Positions 29,694 through 39,224 of a DNA stretch of 64,000 nt are shown one piece after another (within the stretch, counting starts at the first letter, position 1; each line of letters starts with the position of its first letter). The notes beneath the pieces are model-generated. The model was not told where the DNA came from, did not search any database, and saw nothing but the letters and a program-made list of their open reading frames with translations. The position numbers and the translations under genes were made by a program. Source of the stretch: Zobellella maritima (GTDB lineage Bacteria; Pseudomonadota; Gammaproteobacteria; Enterobacterales; Aeromonadaceae); the NCBI RefSeq assembly GCF_003075035.1, contig NZ_QCZE01000001.1, forward strand, positions 248,001 to 312,000. The letters run 5' to 3'.

Positions 29694-30302
29694 GTGATAG
29701 GTCGGTTAAAAGGCATCATTATCGAGAAGCAGGCCCCCGAAATCCTGCTTGACGTCAATGGCGTGGGCTATGAAGTGACCCTGCCCATGAGTTGTTTCTA
29801 TGAGCTGCCCAAGGTGGGTGAACCGGTGACGGTGCTGACCCATTTCGTGGTGCGCGAAGATGCCCAGCTGTTGTTCGGCTTCAATACCAAGACCGAACGG
29901 GCCCTGTTCCGGGAGCTGATCAAGACCAACGGCGTCGGCCCCAAGCTGGCGTTGGCCATCCTTTCGGGTATGACCGCCGATCAGTTTATCTATAATGTCG
30001 AACAGGGCGAAATCGGCGCCCTGGTCAAGCTGCCCGGTGTCGGCAAGAAAACCGCCGAGCGGCTGATCGTCGAGATGCGCGATCGACTCAAGGGCTTTGG
30101 CGGCTATGATCTGTTCAACCCGGCTCCCGAGGGCGTTTCCGGTGGGAGTGCTGTGGCCGAGAGTGCCCGGGATGAAGCCATCGCCGCCCTGCAGGCCCTG
30201 GGCTACAAGGTCAGCCAGGCTGAGCAGGTGGTCAAGAAGGTACTCAAGCCCGAGATGGGCGCCGAGCAATTGATCCGCGAAGCCCTGCGGAGCATGGTGT
30301 AA
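29694..30302 (+). CDS. ruvA: Holliday junction branch-migration protein RuvA
   Basis: RuvA is a tetramer that binds four-way junctions and loads RuvB. It has 202 residues and a GTG start ([20 protein letters not shown]) after GCGGAGAG. Two helix-hairpin-helix motifs are seen ([19 protein letters not shown] and [19 protein letters not shown]), and a C-terminal RuvB-contact domain. ruvB starts 3 bases after the stop. Confidence 0.96.
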   Translation: MIGRLKGIIIEKQAPEILLDVNGVGYEVTLPMSCFYELPKVGEPVTVLTHFVVREDAQLLFGFNTKTERALFRELIKTNGVGPKLALAILSGMTADQFIYNVEQGEIGALVKLPGVGKKTAERLIVEMRDRLKGFGGYDLFNPAPEGVSGGSAVAESARDEAIAALQALGYKVSQAEQVVKKVLKPEMGAEQLIREALRSMV

Positions 30303-30305
30303 GTC

Positions 30306-31325
30306 ATGATAGAAGCGGATCGTTTTATTAATCCGGCTCCCCGCCGGGAAGAAGAAGTGATAGACAGGGCTATCCGGCCCAAGGCCCTGGCCGACTATCG
30401 GGGCCAGGATCATGTGCGCAGCCAGATGGAAATCTTTATCGAGGCGGCCCGTCGTCGTGAAGAAGCGCTCGATCACCTGCTGATCTTCGGTCCACCCGGC
30501 TTGGGCAAGACCACCCTGGCCAATATCGTGGCCAATGAGATGAAGGTCAATATCAAGACCACTTCGGGCCCCGTGTTGGAAAAAGCCGGCGATCTGGCGG
30601 CCATGCTCACCAACCTGGAGCCGGGGGATGTGCTGTTTATCGACGAAATCCACCGATTGAGCCCGGTGGTGGAAGAGATTCTCTATCCGGCGATGGAAGA
30701 CTATCAGCTCGATATCATGATCGGCGAGGGGCCCGCGGCCCGCTCGATCAAGCTGGATTTGCCGCCTTTCACCCTGGTTGGGGCCACCACTCGCGCCGGC
30801 TCGCTGACATCGCCGCTGCGTGATCGATTCGGCATAGTCCAGCGTCTGGAGTTCTACCAGGTGGGGGATCTGGCCCATATCGTCAGCCGCAGCGCCGACA
30901 AGCTTGGATTGACCCTCAACGAGGAAGGCGCACTGGAAATGGCCCGTCGTGCCCGGGGTACGCCGCGGATTGCCAATCGCCTGCTGCGCCGGGTACGGGA
31001 CTTTGCCGAGGTAAAGGGAACCGGGGTGATCGATGCGGCCATCGCCGCCCAGGCGCTGGATATGCTGGATGTCGACAAGCAGGGTTTCGACTATATGGAT
31101 CGCAAGCTGCTCAATGCGGTACTCGACAAGTTCCTGGGTGGTCCGGTGGGGTTGGATAACCTGGCCGCCGCCATCGGTGAGGAAAAGGAAACCATCGAAG
31201 ACGTGATCGAGCCCTATCTGATCCAGCAGGGGTTCCTGCAGCGTACGCCCAGAGGCCGTATTGCTACCCCACGCGCCTACCTGCATTTCGGTTTTGAGCT
31301 GCCGGAATCACGACTTGGGGATTAG
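30306..31325 (+). CDS. ruvB: Holliday junction branch-migration ATPase RuvB
   Basis: A 339-residue AAA+ motor that drives branch migration. Walker A is [12 protein letters not shown], Walker [12 protein letters not shown], sensor 1 GATTRAGSL, and the arginine finger region PLRDRFGI. A winged helix closes the protein ([18 protein letters not shown]). Last gene of the aspS-ruvB stretch. Confidence 0.97.
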   Translation: MIEADRFINPAPRREEEVIDRAIRPKALADYRGQDHVRSQMEIFIEAARRREEALDHLLIFGPPGLGKTTLANIVANEMKVNIKTTSGPVLEKAGDLAAMLTNLEPGDVLFIDEIHRLSPVVEEILYPAMEDYQLDIMIGEGPAARSIKLDLPPFTLVGATTRAGSLTSPLRDRFGIVQRLEFYQVGDLAHIVSRSADKLGLTLNEEGALEMARRARGTPRIANRLLRRVRDFAEVKGTGVIDAAIAAQALDMLDVDKQGFDYMDRKLLNAVLDKFLGGPVGLDNLAAAIGEEKETIEDVIEPYLIQQGFLQRTPRGRIATPRAYLHFGFELPESRLGD

Positions 31326-31475
31326 GGGCCAGGCCACCCACCCTCAATTCACATTTCCCAATTCATTCCGGCTCCCGGCCGGGACAGTGACTGTCGTGCC
31401 CGGGGGCGGGTGTCTTCTTTCCTAAATTTTACTCAGGTATAGTATCCGCATCTTGATAAGAGCTATTGATCCTCA

Positions 31476-31886
31476 ATGTCTGAATCCCGGTTTGACTGGC
31501 CGGTACGTATCTATTACGAAGATACCGATGCCGGTGGCATAGTTTACAACGCTAATTACCTGAAATTTATGGAAAGAGCCCGGACCGAGTGGTTGCGGGC
31601 CCTGGGCATAGAGCAAGACCGGCTGTTGGCCGAGGGGGTGGCCTTTGTGGTCCGTCATCTTACGCTTGATCTGCGGCGGGCCGCCCGTTTCAACGATCAG
31701 TTAAGGGTGACGGTGAGCGTCAAATTATTGAAGCGGGTTTCTATTGTTTTTGAGCAAGAAATTCTGGATGATGCCGGCCTTTGCCTGGCCAAGGGCGAAG
31801 TGGTGATCGCCTGCGTGGATATTGCTCAAATGAAACCCTTTGCCATTCCTGAACAGTTAATGGGAGTATTGTCGGGTGCACGCTGA
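31476..31886 (+). CDS. ybgC: Acyl-CoA thioesterase of the Tol-Pal operon
   Basis: A 136-residue hot-dog-fold thioesterase. The active-site motif is [19 protein letters not shown], with the catalytic Asp. YbgC hydrolyses acyl-CoA and interacts with acyl carrier protein in E. coli. It is the first gene of the tol-pal operon and overlaps tolQ by 11 bases. Confidence 0.94.
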   Translation: MSESRFDWPVRIYYEDTDAGGIVYNANYLKFMERARTEWLRALGIEQDRLLAEGVAFVVRHLTLDLRRAARFNDQLRVTVSVKLLKRVSIVFEQEILDDAGLCLAKGEVVIACVDIAQMKPFAIPEQLMGVLSGAR

Positions 31887-32556
31887 AATTTCGTTTATCG
31901 GTTTGTTTTTACAAGCCAGTCTGCTGGTCAAGCTGGTGATGTTGCTGTTGATGGCGATGTCTGTCTTGTCCTGGGCCTTGATCATCAATCGACGCAAGAC
32001 CCTGAATGCCGCCCGTAATGATGCGGATGTATTCGAAGACAAATTTTGGTCCGGCTCCGACCTGAGCCGCTTGTATCAGGAAACCAATGCCCGGCGGGAC
32101 ACGTTGGCAGGCATGGAGCAGATCTTCCATGCCGGTTTCAAGGAATTTATTCGCCTGCAAAAGCAGGGGCGCCATCAGGACAGTCTGCTGGAAGGGACCT
32201 ACAGGACCATGCGGGTAGCCCTGTCCCGGGAAGTCGACCGCCTTGAGGCCAACCTGTCGCTGCTGGCAACCATTGGCTCGATCAGCCCCTATATCGGCCT
32301 GTTCGGCACCGTTTGGGGCATAATGAACGCCTTTATCGCCCTGGCAGAAGTGCAGCAGGCGACCCTGGCGATGGTGGCTCCCGGTATTGCCGAGGCATTG
32401 ATTGCCACTGCATTGGGCCTGTTCGCGGCCATTCCTGCCGTTATTGCCTATAACCGTTTCAGCTATCAGGTGGAGCGTATCGAAAATCATCTGGCCAATT
32501 TTATGGATGAATTTTCGACCATTCTTAACCGTCAATCGGCAGCAGGTACCCAGTAA
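31876..32556 (+). CDS. tolQ: Tol-Pal system protein TolQ
   Basis: A 226-residue inner-membrane protein with three transmembrane helices (about 15-35, 135-160 and 170-195). TolQ and TolR form a proton channel that energises TolA. Seen: [39 protein letters not shown] start with GGGAG 9 bases before. The stop and the tolR start share a base (TAATG). Confidence 0.96.
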   Translation: MHAEISFIGLFLQASLLVKLVMLLLMAMSVLSWALIINRRKTLNAARNDADVFEDKFWSGSDLSRLYQETNARRDTLAGMEQIFHAGFKEFIRLQKQGRHQDSLLEGTYRTMRVALSREVDRLEANLSLLATIGSISPYIGLFGTVWGIMNAFIALAEVQQATLAMVAPGIAEALIATALGLFAAIPAVIAYNRFSYQVERIENHLANFMDEFSTILNRQSAAGTQ

Positions 32557-32981
32557 TGCATGGTTATCAACGCAGGCGCCGGAAACGGGTGGCCGAGATC
32601 AACGTGGTGCCCTACATCGATGTGATGCTGGTGCTGCTGATCATCTTTATGGCAACCGCGCCCATGATTACCCAGGGGGTGAAGGTCGATCTGCCCCAGG
32701 CCGAGGCCGAGGCCCTGCCGGAGGACAGTGAAGCACCTATTATCGCCTCCATCGATGCCGAGGGTCGTTATTTTCTGGATGTTGGTGACAGCAGTGAACA
32801 GGCCATTGATCTGCTGGAGCTGGCCGGCATGGTGCAGTCCAAATTACGTATTACCCCCGAGGCCCCTGTGGTGGTCAAGGGCGATGCCAATGTACGCTAC
32901 GATGCCGTGATTCAGCTGATGGCGACATTGAAGGCGGCAGGTGTGCCGACCGTTGGTCTGATGACGCAGCCGGAACAGTGA
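32556..32981 (+). CDS. tolR: Tol-Pal system protein TolR
   Basis: A 141-residue ExbD/TolR protein with a single N-terminal helix (AEINVVPYIDVMLVLLIIFM) containing the conserved proton-path Asp, and a periplasmic domain. It partners TolQ. The start overlaps the tolQ stop by one base. Confidence 0.95.
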   Translation: MHGYQRRRRKRVAEINVVPYIDVMLVLLIIFMATAPMITQGVKVDLPQAEAEALPEDSEAPIIASIDAEGRYFLDVGDSSEQAIDLLELAGMVQSKLRITPEAPVVVKGDANVRYDAVIQLMATLKAAGVPTVGLMTQPEQ

Positions 32982-32988
32982 CAGACCG

Positions 32989-34176
32989 ATGAGAGAGCAA
33001 GGCAATATTCGCAGATCACTGCTGATATCACTGGGGCTTCACCTGCTGGTGGGCGTATTCATACTGGTGGGGGTCAACTTTGAACCGCCCCGGCGTCCCT
33101 CTCAGGCGGTATCCATCATAGAAGCGACCATGATAGATGACGGCATGGTGGCCGCGCAGGCAGAGCAGCTGAACCAGATGCTGGCCAAGCAACAACAGGA
33201 GCAGGCTGCCGAGCAAGCCAGGGCCGAGGCCCAGCGGCAGGCGGAGGAAGCCGCGCAGCGCCGCGCCGAGGAACAGGCCCGTGCCGAGGAAGCCGAGCGT
33301 TTGGCCCAGCAACAGAAAGCGGTCGCCGAGCAGAAAGCCCAGGCCGAGCGGGAACGGCAACAGGTGGTAGAGCAACAACGCAAGGCCGAAGAGGCTCGCA
33401 AGGCTGAAGAAGCGCGCAAGGCCGCAGAAGCCAAGAAACAGGCCGAAGCCGAGCAGCAGCGCAAGGCCGAAGAAGCCCAAAAGGCATTGGCGGCCAAGAA
33501 GAAGGCCGAGGCCGAACAGCAACGCAAGGCCGAAGAAGCCAGGAAAGCGGCGGAGGCCAAGAAACAGGCCGAGGCCGAGCAGCAGCGCAAGGCCGAAGAA
33601 GCCAGGAAAGCGGCGGAGGCCAAGAAACAGGCCGAGGCCGAACAGCAGCGCAAGGCCGAAGAGGCCAGGAAAGCGGCGGAGGCCAAGAAACAGGCCGAGG
33701 CCGAACAGCAGCGCAAGGCCGAAGAGGCCAGGAAGGCGGCGGAGGCCAAGAAACAGGCCGAGGCCGAGCAGCAGCGCAAGGCCGAAGAAGCCAGGAAACA
33801 GGCCGAAGCCGAACGCAAGCAGCGTGAGCAAGAGCAGGCCCTGAAAGATCTTGAGTCGCTGATGGGCGGCAGTGCCGGTGGCGCCAATTCCGGCGCTTCG
33901 GCGGCAGAAGTTGACCGTTATAAGGGCATGATCATTGCCGCCATTCAGCGGAACTGGTTGGTTGATCCTAGTATGGTAGGCAAACAGTGTGTCATTAATG
34001 TACGGGTCGCCCCCGATGGCCTGATCCTTCAGGTCAGTGAGGGACAGGGCGATGGGGCAGTTTGTCGTTCGGCAAAAAACGCGGTGCACAAGACCGGCTC
34101 ATTACCCATGCCGAACGATGCCAATGCACGCAAGCAGTTACAAAACTTGAATCTGACACTGATACCGAGGCTCTAG
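32989..34176 (+). CDS. tolA: Cell envelope integrity protein TolA
   Basis: TolA spans the periplasm and links TolQR to Pal and TolB. It has 395 residues: an N-terminal helix ([19 protein letters not shown]), a long Ala/Glu/Lys/Gln-rich coiled coil (about 50-285) and a C-terminal domain with two Cys ([23 protein letters not shown]). The middle is built from near-identical 21-residue repeats ([20 protein letters not shown]). tolB starts 2 bases after the stop. Confidence 0.95.
   Translation: MREQGNIRRSLLISLGLHLLVGVFILVGVNFEPPRRPSQAVSIIEATMIDDGMVAAQAEQLNQMLAKQQQEQAAEQARAEAQRQAEEAAQRRAEEQARAEEAERLAQQQKAVAEQKAQAERERQQVVEQQRKAEEARKAEEARKAAEAKKQAEAEQQRKAEEAQKALAAKKKAEAEQQRKAEEARKAAEAKKQAEAEQQRKAEEARKAAEAKKQAEAEQQRKAEEARKAAEAKKQAEAEQQRKAEEARKAAEAKKQAEAEQQRKAEEARKQAEAERKQREQEQALKDLESLMGGSAGGANSGASAAEVDRYKGMIIAAIQRNWLVDPSMVGKQCVINVRVAPDGLILQVSEGQGDGAVCRSAKNAVHKTGSLPMPNDANARKQLQNLNLTLIPRL
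33423..33800 (+). repeat. 63-bp tandem repeats within tolA
   Basis: About six consecutive units of 63 bp encode the 21-residue TolA repeat. The four central ones are almost identical at DNA level, differing by single third-position changes. The near-identity suggests recent expansion or gene conversion, and the copy number may vary between strains. Confidence 0.85.
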
Positions 34177-34178
34177 TT

Positions 34179-35477
34179 ATGACGAAAAGATGGTTATGGT
34201 TGTGGCTGCCACTTATCCTGCTTGCGGGACGGGCCCAGGCGGCGCTGGATATTGTGATCACCGGCGGCATCGACAGTGCCCGGCCGGTGGCGGTCATTCC
34301 CTTCCAATGGGCGGGCGGTGGCGCCATGCCCCAGGATGTGGCCGAGGTGATAGCCAGTGACCTGCGCAACAGCGGCATGTTCCGTCCCCTGGACAGGAAT
34401 GCGTTGCCCCAGCAGGTAGCCAGGGCGGAACAACTGACCCCGGCCGCCTGGTCTGGCCGTCAGGTTGAAGCCGTGGTACTGGGCTCCATAGAGCCGGCCG
34501 GTGGCGATCAATATCGTATCAGCTTCGAGCTGGCGGATGTGGTCAACCCGAGTGGCATGCAGCTGCTGGAAAGCCGCAGCGCCACCGTACCCGCGGCCCA
34601 GTTGCGTCAGTATGGCCACCGTATTGCCGATATCGTGTTTGAAAAACTGACCGGCATCAAGGGGGCCTTCCTGACCCGTATTGCCTATGTCACAGTGCAA
34701 CACGGCGCTCAATATCCATATCAGATGATGATCTCTGATTATGACGGCTTTAATGAGCAGGTGTTGTTGCGTTCCCGCGAGCCGTTGATGTCACCATCCT
34801 GGTCTCCCGATGGCCGCAAACTGGCCTATGTTTCCTTCGAGAACAAGAAGGCCGAGATAGTGATACAGGACATTTATAGCCAGCAGCGGCAGGTGGTCAG
34901 CTCGCAGCCGGGGATCAACGGAGCACCCCAATGGTCGCCGGACGGCCGTCGCCTGGCGTTGGTATTATCCCGCGATGGTCAGCCGGAAATATATGTGCTG
35001 GATCTGGCCAGCAAGCAGTTGACCCGGGTCACGCAGAATCGGACAATTGATACCGAACCGGCCTGGTCTCCCGACGGTAACGCCTTGTATTTTGCGTCCG
35101 AGCGCGGGGGACGGCCACAGATATACCGGGTTGAGCTGGGTTCAGGCGCCACCCGCCGGGTCACCTATGATGGTGATACCAACCTGGGCCCATCCATTAC
35201 CAGCGACGGTAAGAGTCTGGTTTTGGTCAGTCGTTCCCAGGGGCAGTACCGTATTGCACGTCAGGAGCTGGACAGCGGTCATATGCAGGTTTTAACCGAA
35301 ACCCGTCTGGATGAATCGCCAAGCCCGGCACCGAACGGCACCATGATCATCTATAGTACTACCTACCAGGGCCGTCAGGTACTGGGGCTGGTTTCTATGG
35401 ATGGTCGCTTTAAGGCTAGACTACCGGCTCGCAGTGGCGATGTTCGTGCGCCGGCATGGTCACCATTTCTAAACTAA
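34179..35477 (+). CDS. tolB: Tol-Pal system beta-propeller protein TolB
   Basis: A periplasmic protein of 432 residues that binds Pal and TolA. The ATG at 34179 is followed by a signal peptide ([18 protein letters not shown]). An N-terminal alpha/beta domain ([20 protein letters not shown]) and a six-bladed propeller follow, with repeated WSPDG blades ([39 protein letters not shown]). Two bases separate it from tolA. Confidence 0.96.
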   Translation: MTKRWLWLWLPLILLAGRAQAALDIVITGGIDSARPVAVIPFQWAGGGAMPQDVAEVIASDLRNSGMFRPLDRNALPQQVARAEQLTPAAWSGRQVEAVVLGSIEPAGGDQYRISFELADVVNPSGMQLLESRSATVPAAQLRQYGHRIADIVFEKLTGIKGAFLTRIAYVTVQHGAQYPYQMMISDYDGFNEQVLLRSREPLMSPSWSPDGRKLAYVSFENKKAEIVIQDIYSQQRQVVSSQPGINGAPQWSPDGRRLALVLSRDGQPEIYVLDLASKQLTRVTQNRTIDTEPAWSPDGNALYFASERGGRPQIYRVELGSGATRRVTYDGDTNLGPSITSDGKSLVLVSRSQGQYRIARQELDSGHMQVLTETRLDESPSPAPNGTMIIYSTTYQGRQVLGLVSMDGRFKARLPARSGDVRAPAWSPFLN

Positions 35478-35503
35478 CCATAGTGATGAGTTAAGGAAAT
35501 ATA

Positions 35504-36022
35504 ATGCAAATGAAAAAACTGCTTCAGAGTCTGGCCGTGGCCCTGCCTATGCTTACCCTGGCTGCCTGTAGTTCTACTGACGATGCGGATGTCACCTCTG
35601 GTACTTCCGGCGCCGGCAGCTATGACTCCCAGACCGGTGTCGCCGGTGGTGCCCTGTCTGCCGAGGAGCAGATGCGCCAGCAATATGAAGCGCTGCGCCG
35701 TGAGAACACCATTTTCTTCGAATATGATCGTGATGAAGTAACCGGTCATTATGCACAGGTGCTGGAAGCCCATGCCAGCTTCCTGCGCTCCAACCCGTCC
35801 GCCAATGTGCTGGTAGAAGGCCATGCGGATGAGCGCGGTACTCCCGAATACAACATCGGTCTGGGCGAGCGTCGTGCCCAGGCCGTTACCAGTTACCTGC
35901 AAAGCCTGGGTGTGAGCGGTTCTCAGCTGTCTATCGTCAGCTACGGTGAAGAAAAGCCGGCAGATACTTCTCGCAGTGAAGCCAGCTATGCCAAGAACCG
36001 TCGTGCGGTCCTGGTTTACTAA
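35504..36022 (+). CDS. pal: Peptidoglycan-associated lipoprotein Pal
   Basis: An outer-membrane lipoprotein of 172 residues. Signal peptide with lipobox LAAC (Cys22), then an OmpA-like peptidoglycan-binding domain: YFEYD-like FFEYDRDEV, VEGHADERGTPEYNIGLGER and RRAVLVY. It anchors the outer membrane to the cell wall and is pulled by TolA during division. Confidence 0.96.
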   Translation: MQMKKLLQSLAVALPMLTLAACSSTDDADVTSGTSGAGSYDSQTGVAGGALSAEEQMRQQYEALRRENTIFFEYDRDEVTGHYAQVLEAHASFLRSNPSANVLVEGHADERGTPEYNIGLGERRAQAVTSYLQSLGVSGSQLSIVSYGEEKPADTSRSEASYAKNRRAVLVY

Positions 36023-36038
36023 GGTATAGATTGATTCT

Positions 36039-36794
36039 ATGAAACATAATTTAGCGGCCATTTCGATGGCCGCTGTTTTATCCACCTCGGCTTGGGCGCA
36101 GGCGCCGGTGTCGAGCGTGGGTAGCAGCGGCTCTGTAAGTGATCGCCTGGCCGAGCTGGAGCGCGGAGCGAATGCCAGAAGCCAGGCGCAAATTGAACAT
36201 CAACGTCAGCTCACTTCACTGCAACGAGAAGTCAGTGAGCTGCGCGGCTTGCTGGAAGAGCAAAGCTACCGGCTGGAGCAGGTGGTTGAGCGCCAGCGCA
36301 GCATGCTGGCGGCCCAACAGGATGCCGGCCAGCCGGCGCAAGCCACCGAGCCCGAGGCAGCGGCGCCTGCCGCACCCTCTGCCGCCAATGGCAGCAGTAA
36401 CCAGCCTGGCGCATCGAGCAGCGATGAGCAGGCGGCCTACGACAATGCTGTCAATCTGGTATTGCAGCAAAAAGATTATGATGCGGCGATTCCTGCCTTT
36501 GCCCGCTTTATTACCCAGTATCCCCAATCCGAGTATGTTCCCAATGCCCACTACTGGCTTGGGCAGTTGCTGTTCGCCCAGAAACGCTTCGATCAGTCCA
36601 AGGCGCAGTTCACCCGGGTAGTGGAGGCGTACAGCAAGTCCAACAAGCGACCCGATGCCATGTTGAAGCTGGGGGTGATTGCGCGTGAGCAGGGCGATAG
36701 TGCGTCTGCCAAACAACACTTCGAGCAGGTGGTGCGCGAATATGCCGGCAGCAGTGCTGCCCGTTTGGCCGAGGAATATCTGGCAGGATTATAA
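36039..36794 (+). CDS. cpoB: Cell division coordinator CpoB
   Basis: A 251-residue periplasmic protein with a signal peptide (AAISMAAVLSTSAWA), an N-terminal coiled coil that trimerises (VSDRLAELERGANARSQAQ), a low-complexity Ala/Pro linker and C-terminal TPR repeats (YVPNAHYWLGQLLFAQKRF). In E. coli it tunes PBP1B activity to Tol function. Last gene of the operon. Confidence 0.94.
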   Translation: MKHNLAAISMAAVLSTSAWAQAPVSSVGSSGSVSDRLAELERGANARSQAQIEHQRQLTSLQREVSELRGLLEEQSYRLEQVVERQRSMLAAQQDAGQPAQATEPEAAAPAAPSAANGSSNQPGASSSDEQAAYDNAVNLVLQQKDYDAAIPAFARFITQYPQSEYVPNAHYWLGQLLFAQKRFDQSKAQFTRVVEAYSKSNKRPDAMLKLGVIAREQGDSASAKQHFEQVVREYAGSSAARLAEEYLAGL

Positions 36795-36870
36795 TTGCGG
36801 CACGGATTGTCGAAATTTTGTTTCAGTCGCTTGTTCCTTAAGCAAACGGACATAAAGGATAATTTTCCTG

Positions 36871-36898
36871 TTGCGTCACAGAATTAAATCCGTAATAT
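36871..36898 (+). promoter_or_regulatory. Candidate promoter of the tRNA array
   Basis: TTGCGT (36871-36876), a 16-base spacer, then TAATAT (36893-36898), followed by a GC-rich discriminator (GCCGCCG) as is typical for stringently controlled stable-RNA promoters. Confidence 0.6.
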
Positions 36899-36939
36899 AG
36901 GCCGCCGTTGGCAGGGGGGCTTAAGCAACCCCGCCAAGC

Positions 36940-37015
36940 GGGTCGTTAGCTCAGTTGGTAGAGCAGTTGACTTTTAATCAATTGGTCGCAGGTTCGAATC
37001 CTGCACGACCCACCA
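36940..37015 (+). tRNA. tRNA-Lys (UUU)
   Basis: A 76-nt cloverleaf with encoded CCA. Acceptor GGGTCGT/ACGACCC, anticodon loop CTTTTAA (anticodon UUU), T-loop GGTTCGAATCC. It appears the same as the E. coli lysW-type sequence. Confidence 0.97.
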
Positions 37016-37022
37016 GATTCCC

Positions 37023-37098
37023 GGACGCTTAGCTCAGCCGGGAGAGCACCTCCCTTACAAGGAGGGGGTCACTGGTTCGATCCCAGTAGCGTCCACCA
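37023..37098 (+). tRNA. tRNA-Val (UAC)
   Basis: A 76-nt tRNA with CCA. Acceptor GGACGCT/AGCGTCC, anticodon loop CTTACAA (UAC), which reads GUN codons after cmo5U34 modification. Confidence 0.96.
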
Positions 37099-37133
37099 GT
37101 TTTGCGTTTTTACAAAACGCGTACAAGTTTCGT

Positions 37134-37209
37134 GGGTGGTTAGCTCAGCCGGGAGAGCACCTCCCTTACAAGGAGGGGGTCACTGGTTCGATCCCAGTAC
37201 CACCCACCA
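37134..37209 (+). tRNA. tRNA-Val (UAC)
   Basis: The same body as the preceding Val tRNA but with acceptor stem GGGTGGT/ACCACCC. CCA is encoded. A distinct acceptor variant of the same isoacceptor. Confidence 0.96.
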
Positions 37210-37216
37210 CGAACTT

Positions 37217-37292
37217 GGGTCGTTAGCTCAGTTGGTAGAGCAGTTGACTTTTAATCAATTGGTCGCAGGTTCGAATCCTGCACGACCCACCA
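37217..37292 (+). tRNA. tRNA-Lys (UUU)
   Basis: Identical to the first Lys tRNA of the array, CCA encoded. Together with the next Val tRNA it forms a unit repeated 300 bases later. Confidence 0.97.
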
Positions 37293-37301
37293 TTATTACC
37301 C

Positions 37302-37377
37302 GGACGCTTAGCTCAGCCGGGAGAGCACCTCCCTTACAAGGAGGGGGTCACTGGTTCGATCCCAGTAGCGTCCACCA
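37302..37377 (+). tRNA. tRNA-Val (UAC)
   Basis: Identical to the Val tRNA at 37023. Separated from the Lys tRNA by a 9-base spacer (TTATTACCC). Confidence 0.96.
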
Positions 37378-37408
37378 GTTTCTCACTTTTATTAAAAGTG
37401 TACCCAGA

Positions 37409-37484
37409 GGGTGATTAGCTCAGCTGGGAGAGCACCTCCCTTACAAGGAGGGGGTCACTGGTTCGAGCCCAGTATCACCCACCA
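37409..37484 (+). tRNA. tRNA-Val (UAC)
   Basis: The third Val sequence type: acceptor GGGTGAT/ATCACCC, D-loop CAGCTGGGAG, T-loop GGTTCGAGCCC. CCA encoded. Its acceptor matches E. coli valT. Confidence 0.96.
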
Positions 37485-37516
37485 CTTGCCTTGAGCGGCA
37501 GGTAACAAAGAATTTC

Positions 37517-37592
37517 GGGTCGTTAGCTCAGTTGGTAGAGCAGTTGACTTTTAATCAATTGGTCGCAGGTTCGAATCCTGCACGACCCACCA
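37517..37592 (+). tRNA. tRNA-Lys (UUU)
   Basis: Identical to the other Lys copies, CCA encoded. Confidence 0.97.
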
Positions 37593-37601
37593 TTATTACC
37601 C

Positions 37602-37677
37602 GGACGCTTAGCTCAGCCGGGAGAGCACCTCCCTTACAAGGAGGGGGTCACTGGTTCGATCCCAGTAGCGTCCACCA
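37602..37677 (+). tRNA. tRNA-Val (UAC)
   Basis: Identical to the copies at 37023 and 37302. The preceding Lys tRNA and 9-base spacer are also identical to the earlier unit. Confidence 0.96.
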
Positions 37678-37698
37678 TCTTGTTTATACCGCCTTGCC

Positions 37699-37774
37699 GG
37701 GTCGTTAGCTCAGTTGGTAGAGCAGTTGACTTTTAATCAATTGGTCGCAGGTTCGAATCCTGCACGACCCACCA
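37699..37774 (+). tRNA. tRNA-Lys (UUU)
   Basis: Last tRNA of the nine-gene array, identical to the other Lys copies, CCA encoded. nadA starts 199 bases on, as in E. coli. No obvious hairpin terminator lies between. Confidence 0.97.
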
Positions 37775-37973
37775 TCTCGAATATCTGCAAAAGCTGACAT
37801 AGCACTCCCGATGAAAGGGCTTGCCTGCCAATACCGTCTGTTTCTCCTCTGTTTTCTGCATAATTACCGCCATTTATGACTCTTTTATTGCGAACCGATT
37901 GGGTTAATGCGTGAGCGGCGTTATAATCGTCCGCATATTGAAGTGTTTGGATACGAATTACTGGGATAAGGTC

Positions 37974-39035
37974 ATGACTGAAGCCGTCGATATTACCGAA
38001 TTCGACTACCCCTTTCCGGCCAAGCCGGCACCGCTCACCAGCGAAGAGCGGTTGCAGTTAAAGGATGAGATAAAGGCACTACTGAAGGCAAAGAATGCGG
38101 TCCTGGTTGCCCATTACTATACCGATCCCGAGATCCAGGCGCTGGCCGAGGAAACCGGAGGCTGTGTGTCCGACTCACTGGAGATGGCCCGGTTCGGTAA
38201 AAACCACCCGGCCGATACCCTGATCGTGGCCGGTGTCCGTTTCATGGGGGAAACCTCCAAGATACTGAGCCCGGAGAAAACCGTGCTGATGCCCACCCTG
38301 GAAGCCGAGTGTTCCCTGGATCTGGGCTGTCCTATCGAGGAGTTTACCGAATTTTGCGATGCCCACCCGGATCATACGGTGGTGGTCTATGCCAACACCT
38401 CGGCGGCGGTCAAGGCCCGGGCAGATTGGGTGGTAACGTCCAGCATCGCCCTGGAAATCGTCGAGTACCTGGATAGCGAAGGCCACAAGATCATCTGGGC
38501 GCCGGACCGTCATCTGGGCGCCTATATCGAAAAGCAGACCGGCGCGTCCATGTTGCGTTGGCAGGGTGCCTGTATCGTGCACGACGAGTTCCGTGCCAAG
38601 GCCCTGAAAGAATTGAAGGCCCAGCACCCCGAGGCCGCCGTACTGGTGCATCCCGAATCGCCCATGTCGGTGATCGAGCTGGCCGATGCGGTGGGCTCAA
38701 CCAGCCAGCTGATCAAGGCGGCACAGACGCTGCCCCAGAACAAGCTGATCGTGGCGACCGATAAGGGTATCTTCTACAAGATGCAGCAGGCCTGCCCTGA
38801 CAAGGACATGGTCGAAGCGCCCACCGGCGGCAACGGTGCCACCTGCCGTAGCTGTGCCCATTGTCCCTGGATGGCGATGAATGGCCTGGTGGCGATTCGG
38901 GATGCCCTGAAAGCGGGCGGCGCCAGCCATGAAATTCATGTGGATGAGGACACCCGGGTCAAGGCCCTGATCCCCCTCGACCGCATGTTGAACTTTGCCG
39001 AGCAGCTGAAGCTTAAAGTCAAAGGCAACGCCTGA
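37974..39035 (+). CDS. nadA: Quinolinate synthase
   Basis: NadA condenses iminoaspartate with dihydroxyacetone phosphate to quinolinate in NAD synthesis, using a [4Fe-4S] cluster. I chose ATG 37974 ([15 protein letters not shown]) after AAGG; the frame upstream is weak. The protein has 353 residues. Candidate cluster cysteines lie in [20 protein letters not shown] and [11 protein letters not shown]. Also seen are [15 protein letters not shown] and [15 protein letters not shown]. Followed by a strong terminator. Confidence 0.96.
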   Translation: MTEAVDITEFDYPFPAKPAPLTSEERLQLKDEIKALLKAKNAVLVAHYYTDPEIQALAEETGGCVSDSLEMARFGKNHPADTLIVAGVRFMGETSKILSPEKTVLMPTLEAECSLDLGCPIEEFTEFCDAHPDHTVVVYANTSAAVKARADWVVTSSIALEIVEYLDSEGHKIIWAPDRHLGAYIEKQTGASMLRWQGACIVHDEFRAKALKELKAQHPEAAVLVHPESPMSVIELADAVGSTSQLIKAAQTLPQNKLIVATDKGIFYKMQQACPDKDMVEAPTGGNGATCRSCAHCPWMAMNGLVAIRDALKAGGASHEIHVDEDTRVKALIPLDRMLNFAEQLKLKVKGNA

Positions 39036-39038
39036 CCC

Positions 39039-39073
39039 AAAAAAACCGGAGCATTCAGCTCCGGTTTTTTTTT
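39039..39073 (+). terminator. Terminator after nadA
   Basis: Stem CCGGAGC/GCTCCGG with a 5-base loop, A-run before and a nine-base T-run after. Confidence 0.9.
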
Positions 39074-39224
39074 GCTTTTCCTATATACCCTTGCGAACCC
39101 TCGCTCCGAGGCCGAATCTCCGCGCCCAAAATGGCGCAGCGGAGCCTATATGGAGCTATTCACGGCGAGTCGGCGGGGTAGGCCATCTGTCCGACCTTGA
39201 CAGAGCAACCCAATAAATCGGTTA

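Noticed and set aside
29706-31286. 526-codon minus-strand frame opposite ruvA and ruvB
   Set aside because: It spans two certain genes and their boundary on the other strand, so it can only be a shadow.
33028-34089. Leu/Gly-rich minus-strand frame opposite tolA
   Set aside because: Its repeats ([15 protein letters not shown]) are just the complement of the tolA repeats.
37136-37414. 92-codon frame through the tRNA array
   Set aside because: It consists of tRNA sequence; the repeated words SSAGRAPPLQGGGHWFDPS are a known artefact of tRNA genes.
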